Shown here: positions 31,537 to 43,469 of the stretch, piece by piece
Position numbering within the stretch: position 1 is the first letter of the stretch
Layout of the letters: every line of letters starts with the position of its first letter
NCBI GenBank assembly: GCA_022605405.1
Contig: JABYQQ010000004.1
Span: 372,001 to 436,000 of the forward strand
Origin: Earliella scabrosa
Lineage: Eukaryota; Basidiomycota; Agaricomycetes; Polyporales; Polyporaceae
DNA: 64,000 bases
Direction: 5' to 3'
Position numbers and translations under genes: made by a program
The notes under the pieces: model-generated
Seen by the model: only the letters and a program-made list of their open reading frames with translations
What the model was told of the DNA's origin: nothing
The model's database searches: none

Positions 31537-34500
31537 TTAGGCCATTTCGGGCGGCTCCAGATCCTCCCCGTCAAGCTCGTACATCTGTGCTATATCGCGG
31601 TACTCCTCGTTGAGATCAGGGATGTCTGCGCTGTCCTGAGTTTGATCAGCCTCGACGGGTGCCCATTCTGCGCCCAGAGTGCCCGTCTGAGCCTTTCGAG
31701 CGACGTCCATACAGACCGCGCGGAACGTGGCACGCATCGCACGCCGAATCGCAGCCTGATCCAGCGCGTATGCAATGAGCCCCTCTTGCAGCTGCGGATC
31801 GTCGACTTGACGGGTGTGCATGCGCCTGGTCCATGTATTCTCCTCGAAGAGAAGAGTCGCGAGGCAACGACGCATCTCCTCGGGGAGGATCTTGGTCTCC
31901 TCGCCCCAGCGCATCGCGCGCGCGCGCATCTTCATCCATTCCACCCGCAGCGAATCCGTGGTCCCTTCGTTTCCATCCGCGTCCGCGCCCTGCCATATCC
32001 ACGACACCTTCCTGTGGCCCTCTCCAACGCCCTCTTTGTCTTTCTTTCGCTTACGCTTACGGGTGGTCTCGGCAGCGTCCTCTTCGCTCATGTGGCGCAC
32101 GTCCTCATCGTGAAGCGCGCGCAACTCCTTCGTCCACTCGCCGGGACCCGAAAGTGCCAGCTTCGCGGCGCGCGCGCGTCTGTACGTTGCAACAGCACGA
32201 TCCTTGCGGTCCTCCTGCTTGGATACGTTGGCGCGCGCGCGCGTGTTTGGCCCTTGGTGGCGGACATTCACCTTCTTATACTTGTAGAGATGGGCGATCG
32301 TATGCAACTTGTTGCGGATGTCTTGAAGAGCGTCGCGACACTGCGCTTCGCGAAGGCGCGCTTCGATCTCTTGAAGCCGATTTGCGCAAACTCTTGACCG
32401 ATGCGTGTCGTTGATGTCGGAGGGGAGTCCAAGGCGGACGTTCTCGACGTCTTCGACATCGAGTCGCGCGGAAGCATCTTCGGCGAGGACGGGCAGAGCT
32501 GCGGGCATGTAGACAGCCTGCAGCTCACGGAATTTCATGAGACAGCGTCTGAGAGCATGCCGACGCTCCACCATCGTCGGGAGCTTAGAGGACGAGGCCT
32601 TCTGCAGCTCGCGGCGCAGTCGATGCCTGCCGTGTGTGTCAGTTCTGCTTCGGTGCATCTACAAGGGCCCATGGACGTACTGTTGGTCCTCGATGTCCAG
32701 CCCAGTGGTAATAAAACCAGAAGGAGAGACGTCGTGCAACGGCACGTAGCCCTGTTGTGCATTCGCCTGGGATTCTTCCTGCGAAATCTCTCGCCTGATA
32801 TCGGCCTGCGTGGGACCTTGTACGACATGTGAGCTCGGCTCGCATCCGAGTCGCGTGGAGAAGAGAACTCACCGGAACCAATAATCTCGTACGGATCGGG
32901 GAGGGTCTGATCCTTCTCCCATGCTTCGATCTGCGCAGTCCAGGTTTGCACGTTCGCGGGATCGAGGCGCGCGGTGAAGACGTCAAAGAGCTCTTGATGC
33001 TCCTTGTGTTCGATCGCGGCCAGGATCAGACGACCCTTCAGTGTCCATGCTGTCGCACAATAAGCGCAACGAAAGAAGTCAAAGTGGATATAGCTTACCA
33101 ATGACAACGTACTTCCGCCAGTTCGCATAACCCCACTGATCCTCAAGTACGCCCTGGCGCTTGCCGGGACCCATACCCTTCGTGCTGTTCGCGATCGGCT
33201 GGATCCACCACCACCTACGCTCAATTCCCTCCCCATCGAGCCGACCTGCCCCGAGGCGATAGTTTAAAGAGAACGGGGCATGGCCCTCTCGTTTGTGGCT
33301 GTGATAGTGCAGTTTAGGGATGCCGAAGACGGTCGCTTCCTCGGGGAGCGATATCTGAAGGTGCGACGGGAATTTCGCGATGCGTTCGACCAGTCCCTTC
33401 GACCACTGACACGCGATGTCGTAGGTGATGAACTTGTTCACTACAAGATGATGGAGCATGGCCGAGACGAAAATGTAATCCATGTTGACGTAACTAACAT
33501 CAATCGCATGAGTCAGAGTACACAGAACCGGCGTGACGAGGGTCCGCCGTAATAGAGAGGCCCAAACACTCACCGTTCTCCGACCTGTGTGTCTCCTACT
33601 CCGTTGGCGAGCATGAACTCATGCCGCGCGCAGATGACCGCACCAACCCCAGTCGCAGCGTATCCCTTGTGGTACTTGGTGTTGGCGTGGTCGACGGCCG
33701 CAAGGCCAGTGCACGTTGACATCTAGGTAGATATGGACATCAGCTAAAACATCGTACTCGTAGTAGGCGTGTGTCGCTCACCTCTTGCTGGGCCTCATAC
33801 AAGCCCAAGACCTCCTTGTAGCCCGTGTCCTCTACGAAATAGCCCCACCCACTGCCCAAAATCGGGTCTTTGTCTTCGCTAGACACCGCGCGACGCTTGA
33901 GACGAAAGCAGGCGTCGATTGCCACGCTCAGGATGTATAGGTACCTGTAGGAGATTGCGTCAGCAGGGCGCGACAACGGAAGGCGAAGTACCAACGTACT
34001 TCAGATCATCTGATACCGTCTCCCAATTTTCGGGAAGGTTCACCTCGGGGCGCGGACAGGCAGGACATCCTACTGCAAGTTCGCCGGGCTGCGTACCCGC
34101 TACTCCTGTTGGGTCATGTCCGCGCCCCGCGCGTTTGAGCATCTTGAGGTGGCGCCACTGCGATACCACACGCATAAAGGCTTGGTACCGGTTTTGAAGC
34201 TTCTTTGTCCCGGTATTGTCTGTGAGGCGCTCGAGGGTCTCGTAGTAGTCGAACATCGAGATCTTGCCTTGCAAACTTTGGATGTGATAATGTTCGAGGA
34301 GGCGGAATGTGAAGGCCGTGTTCGGTTCGACATTGGTCGCGGGGTAAAGGTCGGCACGGAGGAGCTGTTGGACTAGGTTACCTGCTTGGGCGGCCTTGTC
34401 ACATCCGCAGAAGTAGACGCGGAGGTTGTGGCTGCCATTGATGTCTATGGCGCAGAAGTCGCGGCGCGCAGGAAGCGCGTTCGCGCACGCGGAGCCATCG

Positions 34501-35324
34501 GCATGACCGAGCTGTATGGACAATCCCGCATCACGAAGCGAGCTCGTCTCGAACATCTGGCCCGTCCATCGCTAAGGCAGGACGCAGCGGTCAGTGAATA
34601 AGCTATGATCCAGACTCGGGGGTGGAGTCTGTGGTGCTTACCTGGACGCGATGGTAGGGAAGGTCCTTGTGCCGTCGACAGAGACACTGGTCGCAGCTCA
34701 GAGGGGCGGGAGAACAGTCAAGACACCGAAAGACCGCCTTGCGGCGGTCAGACTCTGAGGTCGCGGGGCAGAAGGGACAGCTCTCCGCGCGAAAGTCCCC
34801 GCGTCCTTCGCGACGTATTAATTCGTCGAGATATAGGTCGCGCTCGGGCAGCCAAGTCTTCATCGGCAGATCCTTCGGGACCAGGTCAGACTTCGAGTGG
34901 CTAAGGTGGTCGTGCGAGGTAGTAGCACTGAATGGAGCGTTGCACGTACCGAGTTCACATATCGGCGCGCATGTTCGTCGAGCGCCAACGACGCGTCCTC
35001 CGACTGACGGGGCGCGTTTTCTTCGCGGAAAAAGCAGTCCCAGTCCGGTATGGAGAATATGGTGAGGGGGACAGCGTTCGGGTCGTCGGGGGGGATCGCA
35101 TTAGGAGGGGGTGTGGGATTTGCAGAAACAGGAACCGGGATTGTCTCGCTGTGGATGCGTCGCCTGTCTGCAGTCGTCGTGTCGACGGAGGCCGACTGCC
35201 CCAAGCTGGTAGATGGCGTCGAGGTAGCGGGAGCGTGTCGGATGGCATCGGCAGCAGTGATGAAGAAGTCTGCAGAGGTGTCCGCGTCAGGAAGGGGTTG
35301 CACGCGCCTCGCATGCTTTGACAT
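31537..35324 (-). CDS. KDZ transposase with N-terminal CxC2 cysteine cluster
   Basis: Nine exons (35324-34950, 34872-34642, 34571-34000, 33944-33782, 33722-33574, 33493-33099, 33049-32873, 32816-32681, 32626-31537) total 1096 codons, giving 1095 aa. Residues about 125-390 carry the CxC2-type cluster and its extension: CPFCPA, CLDC, CDQCLCRRH, RWTGQMFETSSLRDAGLSIQLGH, FCGC, WRHLKMLKRAGRGHD, CPACPRPEVNLPE. The KDZ core follows: ILSVAIDACFRLKRR, STCTGLAAVDHANTKYHKGY, YVNMDYIFVSA, TYDIACQWSKG, GIPKLHYHSHKREGHAPFS, LDGEGIERRWWWIQ, DQWGYANWRK. Likely catalytic acids are Asp in AIDACF, Asp in YDIACQW and Glu in GEGIERR (inferred). The C-terminus is basic and helical. It would act in the nucleus to excise and insert the element. 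It is divergent from the TET/JBP gene. No break was found. Confidence 0.93.
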
Positions 35325-35537
35325 CGGGAGAAGCGTCGGGGAGGTCGATTTTGGCAACTGGCCTGCCAGAGAAGTCTGTCAGGGCTGTCAGCGGCGTTAC
35401 GCGTTACGTGCCCCGTGTGACTGGACTGACCAAGGCTCGCCCGTCGGATCCAGACATTGCTCCTCCATCCCGCATTCATACCTCAAGCGCGTCGCTCTCA
35501 TCTCTCGTCGCACGAAACTTCCAGTCGAGCTTCTTCG
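35325..35537. promoter_or_regulatory. Divergent promoter, KDZ transposase / TET-JBP
   Basis: This 213-bp spacer separates the two start codons (35324 minus, 35538 plus). Its shortness implies shared control of transposase and oxygenase. No clear TATA box was identified. Confidence 0.55.
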
Positions 35538-37335
35538 ATGGATCAAAATGGTGAGTCTGTCCTTTGGATTGCATGACAGGCGCAGTGCATGGGTATGTGC
35601 TGGTTCTCGTCCCTCGCCGTACCCCTAAAAGGCAAGCGCCGGACGAGAAGCTCGGGCGAGAGCTGCACTGCGCCTGAGTTATGTACTGACCTTCTTTGCC
35701 AGACAGAAAGCGCTCTCCGGAAACTACTCAGGCTTTTCGAAACGTGAGTTTCTCCCCAGAGCATGCTCACCTGCGGCAGGGGCGCAATGAACATCACCTA
35801 TGCACGCAGACTCGCTCTGGGAGCGCGTTCTCGCCGTGGCACTCGCCACTCGGTGTCCCCCTGCATCCGGCAGGTCGCCATCTCTCGTCCGATGCATTCT
35901 CTGCTAGCGGGACGGCTGCTTCCGACACCAGCGGGGTCGTCGGGATGGACGAGCGCCGTGGCGTCCCGCGCGCAGGTGACGAGCTCGGGCCCGCACTCGT
36001 GAACATTGCGGCAACCCCACCCACCGTCGACGTTCCCACTACTGCCACGCCGGGCGGTACGTCAACGTCAACTCCTTTTTGGCCTGCACATCTGTTCATA
36101 TCACTTGAGGATGCGCCGGCCGGTACGCTCGGGGAGCCGCTCGTCAGTTGCATGTCCTTAGATATGCAGGCGGTGAACGTTGCGAGCACCGGCTACATTG
36201 GACGAAACCAGAAGATTTCTGCGAGAGACCGCCAATCTCGAACGCTCGCGGACTTCAGAGCACGCGGCTTCACTTACTATTCTTGGAATGGGCGGTGCGT
36301 TCTCAACGCTTGTTATGACCCTGAGCCGGACCACACTCACCTACATTGACCAGGTCGTCCCATGCGATCTACGATCGTACCAAGCGCCGCGCCATAGGAT
36401 TCCTCGCGGGGAGTGCAGGACAGGAACGCTCCCTCGCCGCTGCGAATGCGGAGCTGCAAACCGCGTTTGACCAGGCCCATCAGGAATATGATTTCCCAAA
36501 GAAGACTCAGCGACGTGGCGATCACGTCGACGCCATCAGTTGTGGCATATCGTTCGGTGGAGGGCAACAGGTGAGCGTCCAAACATCCCGCGTCGCGGAC
36601 CAATCTGCAATGACTTACTGGTGTTGGACTGCCGCATAGCGCGTTGCAAATCTGGACCATCGCAGTGCTTCCAACGAGCGCATCGCCGCTCGGCTCGTCA
36701 ACCTTCCGGCAACGAAGCGGCTTGCCGCTTTCGGAAATGGTGCGCCTCCCGAGCGCCGTCCTGTGACGCCCGTACTAACCGCGCGATACTGTGAAGCGTG
36801 CTTTTCTAGAATCCAGCCCAAACTTGCCAATTATTACGACGCGACGCTCGTTAAACTGTGTCAGGAGGACTCGAGCCTGGAGAGATTGTGGGCGGACAGC
36901 GTATTTGCATGCGCGACATTCAACGTCGGCCCGCACACCGTCACGGAGCGGCACTTCGATCACCTCAACTTGGCGTATGGTGGGTGCGCGATCACGTCCA
37001 TCGGGAACTTCAATCCGACCACGGGCGGGCATATCGTCCTCTGGGAGTTGATGATGATCATCGAATTCCCGCCCATGTCAACCGTCATCATTCCGTCTGC
37101 GATCGTCAGCCACTCCAACGTCGACATCGGCGCCGATGAGCGCAGGCAGTCGTTTACGCAGTATTCCCCCGGAGGTCTCTTCCGCTGGGTGGATTGTGGG
37201 TTTCAGTCCAAAACTGCATTGGAGGCGCAAGGTCTGGAACTCGGTGAGAGCGGCGCAGATTACTGGACACGCGGAATTGGTATGTTAACTACGTACAACG
37301 AACTCGAACATGCGAGACGGTCCGGGGACAATTAA
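35538..37335 (+). CDS. TET/JBP-family 2-oxoglutarate/Fe(II) dioxygenase
   Basis: Six exons (35538-35550, 35703-35743, 35780-36294, 36354-36570, 36640-36739, 36797-37335) total 475 codons, giving 474 aa. The start MDQN joins DRKRSPE, a basic, possibly nuclear-targeting N-terminus. About 150 disordered residues follow. The C-terminal half is a double-stranded beta-helix of the TET/JBP type: YYSWNGR, FPKKTQRRGDHVDAISCGISFGGG, YYDATL, ERHFDHLNLAYGGCAITSIG, GGHIVLWELMMIIEFPP, IIPSAIVSHSNVDI, RRQSFTQYSPGGLFRWVDCGF. Predicted iron ligands are His348, Asp350 and His401; Arg411 or Arg412 would bind 2-oxoglutarate. TET/JBP enzymes oxidise 5-methylcytosine or thymine in DNA. Its place beside a KDZ transposase matches the known association. 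All metal-binding residues are present, so activity is plausible. Confidence 0.92.
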
Positions 37336-37644
37336 CTGTAGCTACGGGATCGTCTCACGTCTGCAATGTAAATACAAAGTCGCATTTAACGATACTAGTA
37401 CGACGGTTTGACTACTAGCAGCGTGCAGTTGAGCCGGGACTAGTCTTTCCGAGTCCTTGCAAGCTGAGTAAGTGGGGCCGCAAATGAGGGACCGTCTCAG
37501 CGTCTCAAGGCGCTTCGCGACCGTCTCCTCCAAGTCCCGCCTTCTCTCCAAGGACATACACCGCGTCTCTCAGGTCCGTCTTTGCCCTCGCATGGTCTCC
37601 CTTCCCCCGTAGTCAAATCTGCCGCCTCCATACTGTGCTGAACA
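37336..37644. other. Spacer inside the KDZ element
   Basis: This stretch lies between the TET/JBP stop and the next plus-strand start. No gene or repeat was recognised; it probably holds the 3' end of one transcript and the promoter of the next. Confidence 0.4.
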
Positions 37645-38394
37645 ATGTCACCCGTAAATTCCAGCCCGTTGCGAATGGACAAATCCCCCGCTCCGTCGCA
37701 CGAAGAGGCCGCCGCCAAACTGGATCGACAGCGCGCCCTGCGACAGGCGCGCAACCGCCGCTATCGGAACAAGGTCAAGCAGTTGAAGGCCGAACCCTGT
37801 CGGTAAGCAACAAACGCTCCTCGTACGAATGTATAATCTCATGGACTAACATATCCAATGGCTTCCAGTGCAGCTACGACCCAGCGTACTCACTCTCCGG
37901 GGCCAGAAGCTCGGCTGCCCGCTCAATCGACAGACCCGTTTGGAGATGGACTTCGGTGCGTCTCATTACATTCACTGGAAACCCATCGTCTGGCGGAGGG
38001 TTCATCGAAGCACAGGAACCCCCGCCGTCCTGTCCCTGTGCCTCCCTCCCCCGACTACACTCTTACCAACAACCTCGGTCTGCTCAACGACCGTCTTGAA
38101 GCGTGGGGATTCTGCCCAGAGCCGCGCTACGTTTTCGCTACAGCCATCCAGGAAGAGCTTGAACAAGCTTCTACCGACCCCGAGGCGCGCAAGCGGTGGG
38201 TTAGTGCGAAAGAAGACTGGATCGAAGAAGGAGACCGCATCCTTGATGCCATTGAGGACGTTATTTGCGGTGAGACCCTGGAGCATATGTGCAACCGCCC
38301 ATACCGTCATATGTATCGCATCCTATGCTCTGTCGCCATTAAAGTACAGTATATGATTGTCGTCGTGGAGGTCACACTGGATTCATGTACTTGA
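37645..38394 (+). CDS. Small KDZ-cargo protein with bZIP-like basic region
   Basis: Three exons (37645-37802, 37869-37955, 38016-38394) total 208 codons, giving 207 aa. Residues about 20-50 form a basic helix (KLDRQRALRQARNRRYRNKVKQL) resembling the AxxRRYRxK basic region of many small Agaricomycete proteins. A Pro-rich linker (RRPVPVPPSPDYT) precedes a conserved-looking helix block (LNDRLEAWGF, FATAIQEELEQAS). The final 40 residues follow a possible GT donor after VICG and may be wrong if another intron exists. No enzymatic motif was seen. A DNA-binding or regulatory role is inference from the basic region only. Confidence 0.6.
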
Positions 38395-38532
38395 ATACAT
38401 TGTATCATTCCCTATTGCACTCTCACCGTAGACACCCATGCAACCTGGCACCGGCACGCATACTCAATGAGCAGACGACGTAATATTCATATGACAGTGA
38501 TACAACTTATACAAGAGACCAGGGTACGACAA

Positions 38533-39893
38533 CTATTCATCATTGACCACCAACACCGGCACACCCACTTGCCCTGCCATGAACTGCTTGACGAAGTACC
38601 ACGAGGCGTGACTGAGCGACTGGAAGACCACGAGCTTCATCCCCGGGCTTGTGCCGATCTTCAAGAGCGCGACGTTGCTACCAAATCCCGATAGAAGCAT
38701 GAGTAGCCGCACAATTGACAGACGTGGAATCGGCACTCACCGATCAAAGTAGATGCCAGGATAGTCGCCGCGAACGACGACGTAGAAGTGGGACGGCTTG
38801 GGCACGGCCACGGCGGCGTCGCGGGCTGGAGCGATGACAGAGGACCCCGACGGCACGGCGAAGTTGTTGCCGGTCTTCTTCGCCGAACGCGTCGCCTTGG
38901 TGGGCGTGGGCTTGGCCGCTGACGAATCCGAGGAGGGATGGGCTTGGGAGGCGGCGGACAGCGTGGGCTTAGTCGGAGAACCGCCTCGTGCGCGACGGCT
39001 GATTGGGCGGGGGGATGAGTCACGCGGGGTCGGACAAGAGAGCGTGCGCGAGATGGGTCGAGGCGTGGAGGGAGCCGAGAGCGGTTGCATATCGGGGGTG
39101 TTGATAGTTCGGGGAGAGATTGTTCCGGATAAGAGAGAGGGTGATGGCGACAGAGATAGTGTAGAGACGCTCGAGATGGTGGGAGAGAGAGGGACGATGT
39201 CGGCACTGGCGATGGCAGCGTCGGGGATGTAGTCCGTGGCGTCGTGCCAGTACTGTTCGTTGTCCTCGCTGGACTCGGAGGCAGCGATAGCGGCGGGCAC
39301 GAAGACTCGAACCGGAGCGCGGGGAAGCACTTCGATCTCGGGGGGAATACGGGGTTCGGCGGTTGCGGCGGGGGCGCCTGTGGGACCCTCAAGGTTGCTG
39401 ACAGTGGAGGGTGGTTCATAATCGTCGGCTGAGGGACGACTAACGCCGGGAGTGGGACGGGCAGGACCAGGGCGTGGAGGTACCCAACCAGGACGACCGG
39501 TAGGTCCTTGAGCCCAACCCAGACGAGCCTGCTCGAGCGTCTTATACCATTTGTACGAGGACCCGGGGAACGAGTTAACCAAACTGTGTGCTAAACCCCT
39601 GTGAGTTCATAACCGCCGTGTGAGCTTCTCGGAAGAGGAGGAAGAGAGAAGCGTGCGCACCAATTGCAATATATTCCCACCGCCCTGCCGTCCCACACCG
39701 TGTAGTATCCGCTGCTCCGTCCTTCGCGTTGCCCAAGTGGGACGATCTCGCCGGTGGTGGGGTCGTATACGGGCGTTGGTCCAAGAGACTCTGCGATCGC
39801 GTCCCAGTCGCGGATGAGGTCCTCGGACGCGGGCATGACAGTAGAAGAGGTGATTGAGGTGATAAGATTCGATGAGATGGGTTTTGAGTTCAT
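38533..39893 (-). CDS. KDZ-cargo protein with viroplasmin/RNase H1-N-like domains
   Basis: Three exons (39893-39661, 39598-38741, 38677-38533) total 412 codons, giving 411 aa. Two regions resemble the small hybrid-binding (viroplasmin-like) fold of RNase H1 N-termini. One near 55-110 has YYTVWDGRAVGIY, LVNSFPGSSYKWYKTLEQA. One at the C-terminus has FYVVVRGDYPGIYFDR, ALLKIGTSPGMKLVVFQS, HASWYFVKQF. Between them lie about 200 Ser/Pro/Thr-rich disordered residues. The fold is known to bind RNA/DNA hybrids or dsRNA; no catalytic RNase H domain follows. The start may be a later ATG at 39836 (MPASEDL). The 3' end faces the small basic gene. This family is common in mushroom genomes; its role in the element is unknown. 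Confidence 0.65.
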
Positions 39894-40032
39894 AACCACG
39901 TGGGTCACATGTGTGACACCGGTGACATCACGCGTATGGTGACTTGTCGACCCCTACCCCTGTCCTGACAGCCTCCTCCTGCGGGGCCTCGCTCGCTCGT
40001 TTTTTCATCTCATACCTCGTATTTCTGTCACC

Positions 40033-43000
40033 ATGGCGCGCGCCCCAACCACATCAAACACCACGCGTCGCCGTCGTAAAGAAAAGCGCCCGAAGAAAGG
40101 AGGGAAGGCCGGGTGCCAGGGCAACTTTCACGGGCAACGCGCCGAGTTCATCGAGCAATACTATCCGCAATTCCTCCTCCTCATCAAGGGCGCGGCTCGC
40201 GCACAACAGGGCAAGTTTTGGAAGGAATTCTTCGGAGCATACTGGGACAGGTTTCAATGGAATCTCCCCCTCGACCGCGACCCCGACCCCTCTTTCCCTC
40301 CTCCGCCCCAAGAAACCGAGGAAGTTCTCCAGCAGAAGAAGCTGGTCATCAAGGTCACTCAGGATGTGCGCAGCAGATGTCCTCGTATTCTCAATTCATA
40401 TTGACACGCGTTACAGCGCCTCAAGGCTCACATGCGTTACCGAGCTGTGGCTGCGGCGCGCAAGGAGAACAACCCCTGGGCGGGCATGCTCACCAAGTTG
40501 AATGATCGGGAGAACCCTCCGCCAGGTCCCCGCAAACTCGCTACCTGGCAGCACTACCAGTCGAAGTACCACGACAAGGTCGAGGAAGTCTTCAACGAGC
40601 GCTGGCCCACGGCGAACTTGCCAGACTCCGAGAAGCTGAACTTCCGCGGCTCGATTGCCCGTGAGCTCCTGGCAGAAGAGCCCGACGACATCAAGCAGAC
40701 TCTCGAGGACGAGATAGGAGCAATGCACAAGACCGCTCTCGAGGAATACGAAGCCGAATTGGTCCCTACCGCCGGCGTGCCTCAAGATGAGGAGTCCAAA
40801 GCCTTGTACGTATTCATTCGACGCTCTTCTCGGCCTGGATATCGCTAATGCCATGCGTAGGGCGCGCGCAAACTTTGCGGTTGTCGTGCAGCCCCTCCTG
40901 GAGCTCTTGCGGGCGTACACCGGGTTTTACATAACCCTGATAGCTGGGGTTCCCTTACCGGATGGCGAACAGGATTTCGCGCTGAAAGTGTACGTCTACA
41001 GTGGCGAATTGGTCTGTGTTCTATTCCGCTCATGTCTGAATCCTTAGGGTTGCGGCTGGGAAAGCTAGCGGCGGCAGGACCTGGCATGGCGTAGAAGGAC
41101 GAACCTTCCAAAGCGATGTCATGCCCTCCTATAGTCGATTCCTGATGGCTACTCCAGGTGCGTGTGCCTATGTCCGATTCCTCTTGCTGCGACAACTCAT
41201 GTACTTTGTGTGATAGAATTCGCAGAGCGCCAGGCCCGCCTCGGTGCATCGTCAGTCTTGCCCCTCTCTTCCCTCATCCCGCTTGAAGGTACCGGAAAAG
41301 AGACGCCATCGCCGGAGCCTCCGACTTCCTCAGCGCTCAACGGTGCCCCATCGACGACATCATCTGCAGCGCGAAAGCCGTCTCAGCGGAAAGGGAAGCA
41401 ACGGGCCCGTCGGACGGAAGACGAGTCTGACTCTGCTGAATCATCGGACTCCGATTCGTCTGAGTCTTCCTCCGAGTCCGAGTCCTCCGACGAGGACCAA
41501 GACGAGGACAACGGCGCACGTGAGGAGCCGGTATCTGCGGCATTACCAGATGGGGCCGTGGCGCCTACAGCCGACGAGCTTGGCTTCAACGAGGCCATGG
41601 TTCGTCGTCTCGACGCGATGGCCCCGCAGGAGCGCGAGCTCTTCCTCTGGCTCCACCGCAACTGCTCCGACTATGAGATCAACGGGCTCAACGTGCAGGC
41701 GAGCAACGCCGAGCTGCTTGCCGGGCTCGGACTGGGCGCCCCGCCGACCTTGCCACAGCCGAAGAAGGTCAAGCCTAGGCCGCGGAAGGCGAGACACGAT
41801 GAAACAGGTGATACAACTGGCTCCTTGCCTACGCGCCGTTCCGCTCGTCTGAATGGCGACGTTACACCGGACGCGCAGACCGGACAGGCCGAACCAGGCG
41901 TAGCCCCGCCCGATGGACCCACATCCGCACACACCCGCGACTCCGAGCCAGTGCCGACGACCAGCACGCAGAAGGACTCCCAGTCCAACACTCACGAAGG
42001 ATCGTCCGCGGGTCAGGAGACCGGAAACAGGCCCACCGAAGCCGGGACTGCTTCGTCATTGCCCACCGACCCAACTCCGACGACCACCACGCAGCAGCGG
42101 CATCACCCGGACGCCTCCGGCGAGACGCTGCAGCAGTCTACGACGACGACCCAAGGCCAGCCCAATCCCTCCCCTCCCCCGGGTCCCGGCGGCGTCCCCG
42201 AGTGCGCCGATTCAGCGGGCGTCGCGGACAACGCCGACCACTTACCCTCTCCCTCCGAGTCCCAGTCCGGCGGTGCGAACAGTCAAGTTCCGCGCGTTGC
42301 TTCGCCCTCCGCCGAGCATGCAGAGTCCCCGCCTCATATCCAGACATCGATTCAGTCCGCGGTCATCACAACTTCTCCACCCTCTGAAGACATCGTCGTC
42401 AACAAGTTGAATGATGCCGACTGGCCTGCGTGGATCAGGGAGGCGTACATCCACATGAACACGAAGTCCGCCTCCGAATCTAACTTCGCGCGAGCATTGG
42501 TTCTGTGGACTGAGCTCGAGCGCGCGTATGGGTGGAAGACATCGGTATGTACGCTCTGTCCCTTGGCTGTCGTACAAGTCTCACGTGCATCTGCGTGTCA
42601 TAGAATAAGAGCCTTGGCGCGAAGAATCGGCCAGAAGCGATCGGGCGGTGGCTTCGAGTCGACCGCCGGGTGCTCTCCAAGGTCCCCACGATGCCCCCGG
42701 AGTCCGACTATGCTGACTGCTGGTGGACGTGGTGGAGCGGCCTCCAACCAGCGTGGCGGCTGCGGTCAGACAGCGGTCGTCCTACCGTCGGAGGAATGGG
42801 TGCGTGGGACGACCTCAGGATCCCAGGGAAGAATGGGATGTTGATCGTCTTGCTCTCGCTATTCTGGTGGCACGACATCGCCGTAACAACACGCGGCGAG
42901 TGGGATGCAGCCCTTACCGACGTGCTGTGGGTCCTCGAGCAGCTTACCAACTCGAAGGATCCCCGCGAAGTCAACCACGGGTGCGTTCACGCAGCAGGAG

Positions 43001-43102
43001 GTGTTTTGGTTCCTCGTTACTGACCTCATAACTAGAAAACGCCCCAACGACTCAGAAGTCATACTTGCCGAACGACCGGAGAAACGTTCCCGACGCTCCT
43101 GA
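40033..43102 (+). CDS. Large KDZ-cargo hypothetical protein
   Basis: Seven exons (40033-40365, 40417-40805, 40861-40989, 41048-41157, 41217-42544, 42604-42980, 43036-43102) total 911 codons, giving 910 aa. The N-terminus is very basic (RRRRKEKRPKKGG). A conserved-looking module follows (FHGQRAEFIEQYYPQF, FWKEFFGAYWDRFQWNLPLD, PPPGPRKLATWQHYQSKYHDKVEEVF, VVVQPLLELLRAYTGFYITLIAG). This pattern recurs in a family widespread in Agaricomycetes. Residues about 390-430 are a Ser/Asp/Glu run and 480-650 are Thr/Pro-rich. The C-terminus has Trp-rich blocks (WWTWWSGLQPAWR, NGMLIVLLSLFWW). No known enzymatic domain was recognised. It is divergent from the viroplasmin-like gene with a 139-bp spacer. All splice junctions are GT-AG and the frame has no break. 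Confidence 0.7.
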
Positions 43103-43469
43103 CTGCCATCTTCCCGAGTAGTAGCATCATTATCATGTCATCCTAGTCCCCTAGTCCAATGTAGTGCAATACATGTGATGATTATCTGCTGAATACGAGC
43201 CTGGTGTGCGCAAACTTCGCGGTCATAAGGCTCAACGTGTTTCTAGAACGCGCACTTGACCAAGGAGTATTAGTTTGATTATACAGCTAGTACACTCAGG
43301 GTTGAGTTGCCGGCAAATGCACTTATTTCGGGAGGTTATGGATAACTGATATGTTTTCTGGCCTTCCCTGCCGAGCCTGCCGACGCGCCGAGGAATGCCG
43401 ATGGCTTTGTCAAGGAGATTTACTGCATTAGGAAGGCTGCCGTGGTGCCGGACAGCCCCGCAGAACCTC
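43103..43469. other. KDZ element right subterminal region
   Basis: This spacer lies between the last cargo gene and the right inverted repeat. No open frame or motif of note was seen. Confidence 0.4.

Noticed and set aside
38533..39893. Integrated caulimovirus-like sequence
   Set aside because: The viroplasmin-like pieces might suggest one, but no capsid, movement or RT genes accompany them. The fold is common in eukaryotic RNase H1 and in mushroom-specific proteins, and the gene is spliced.
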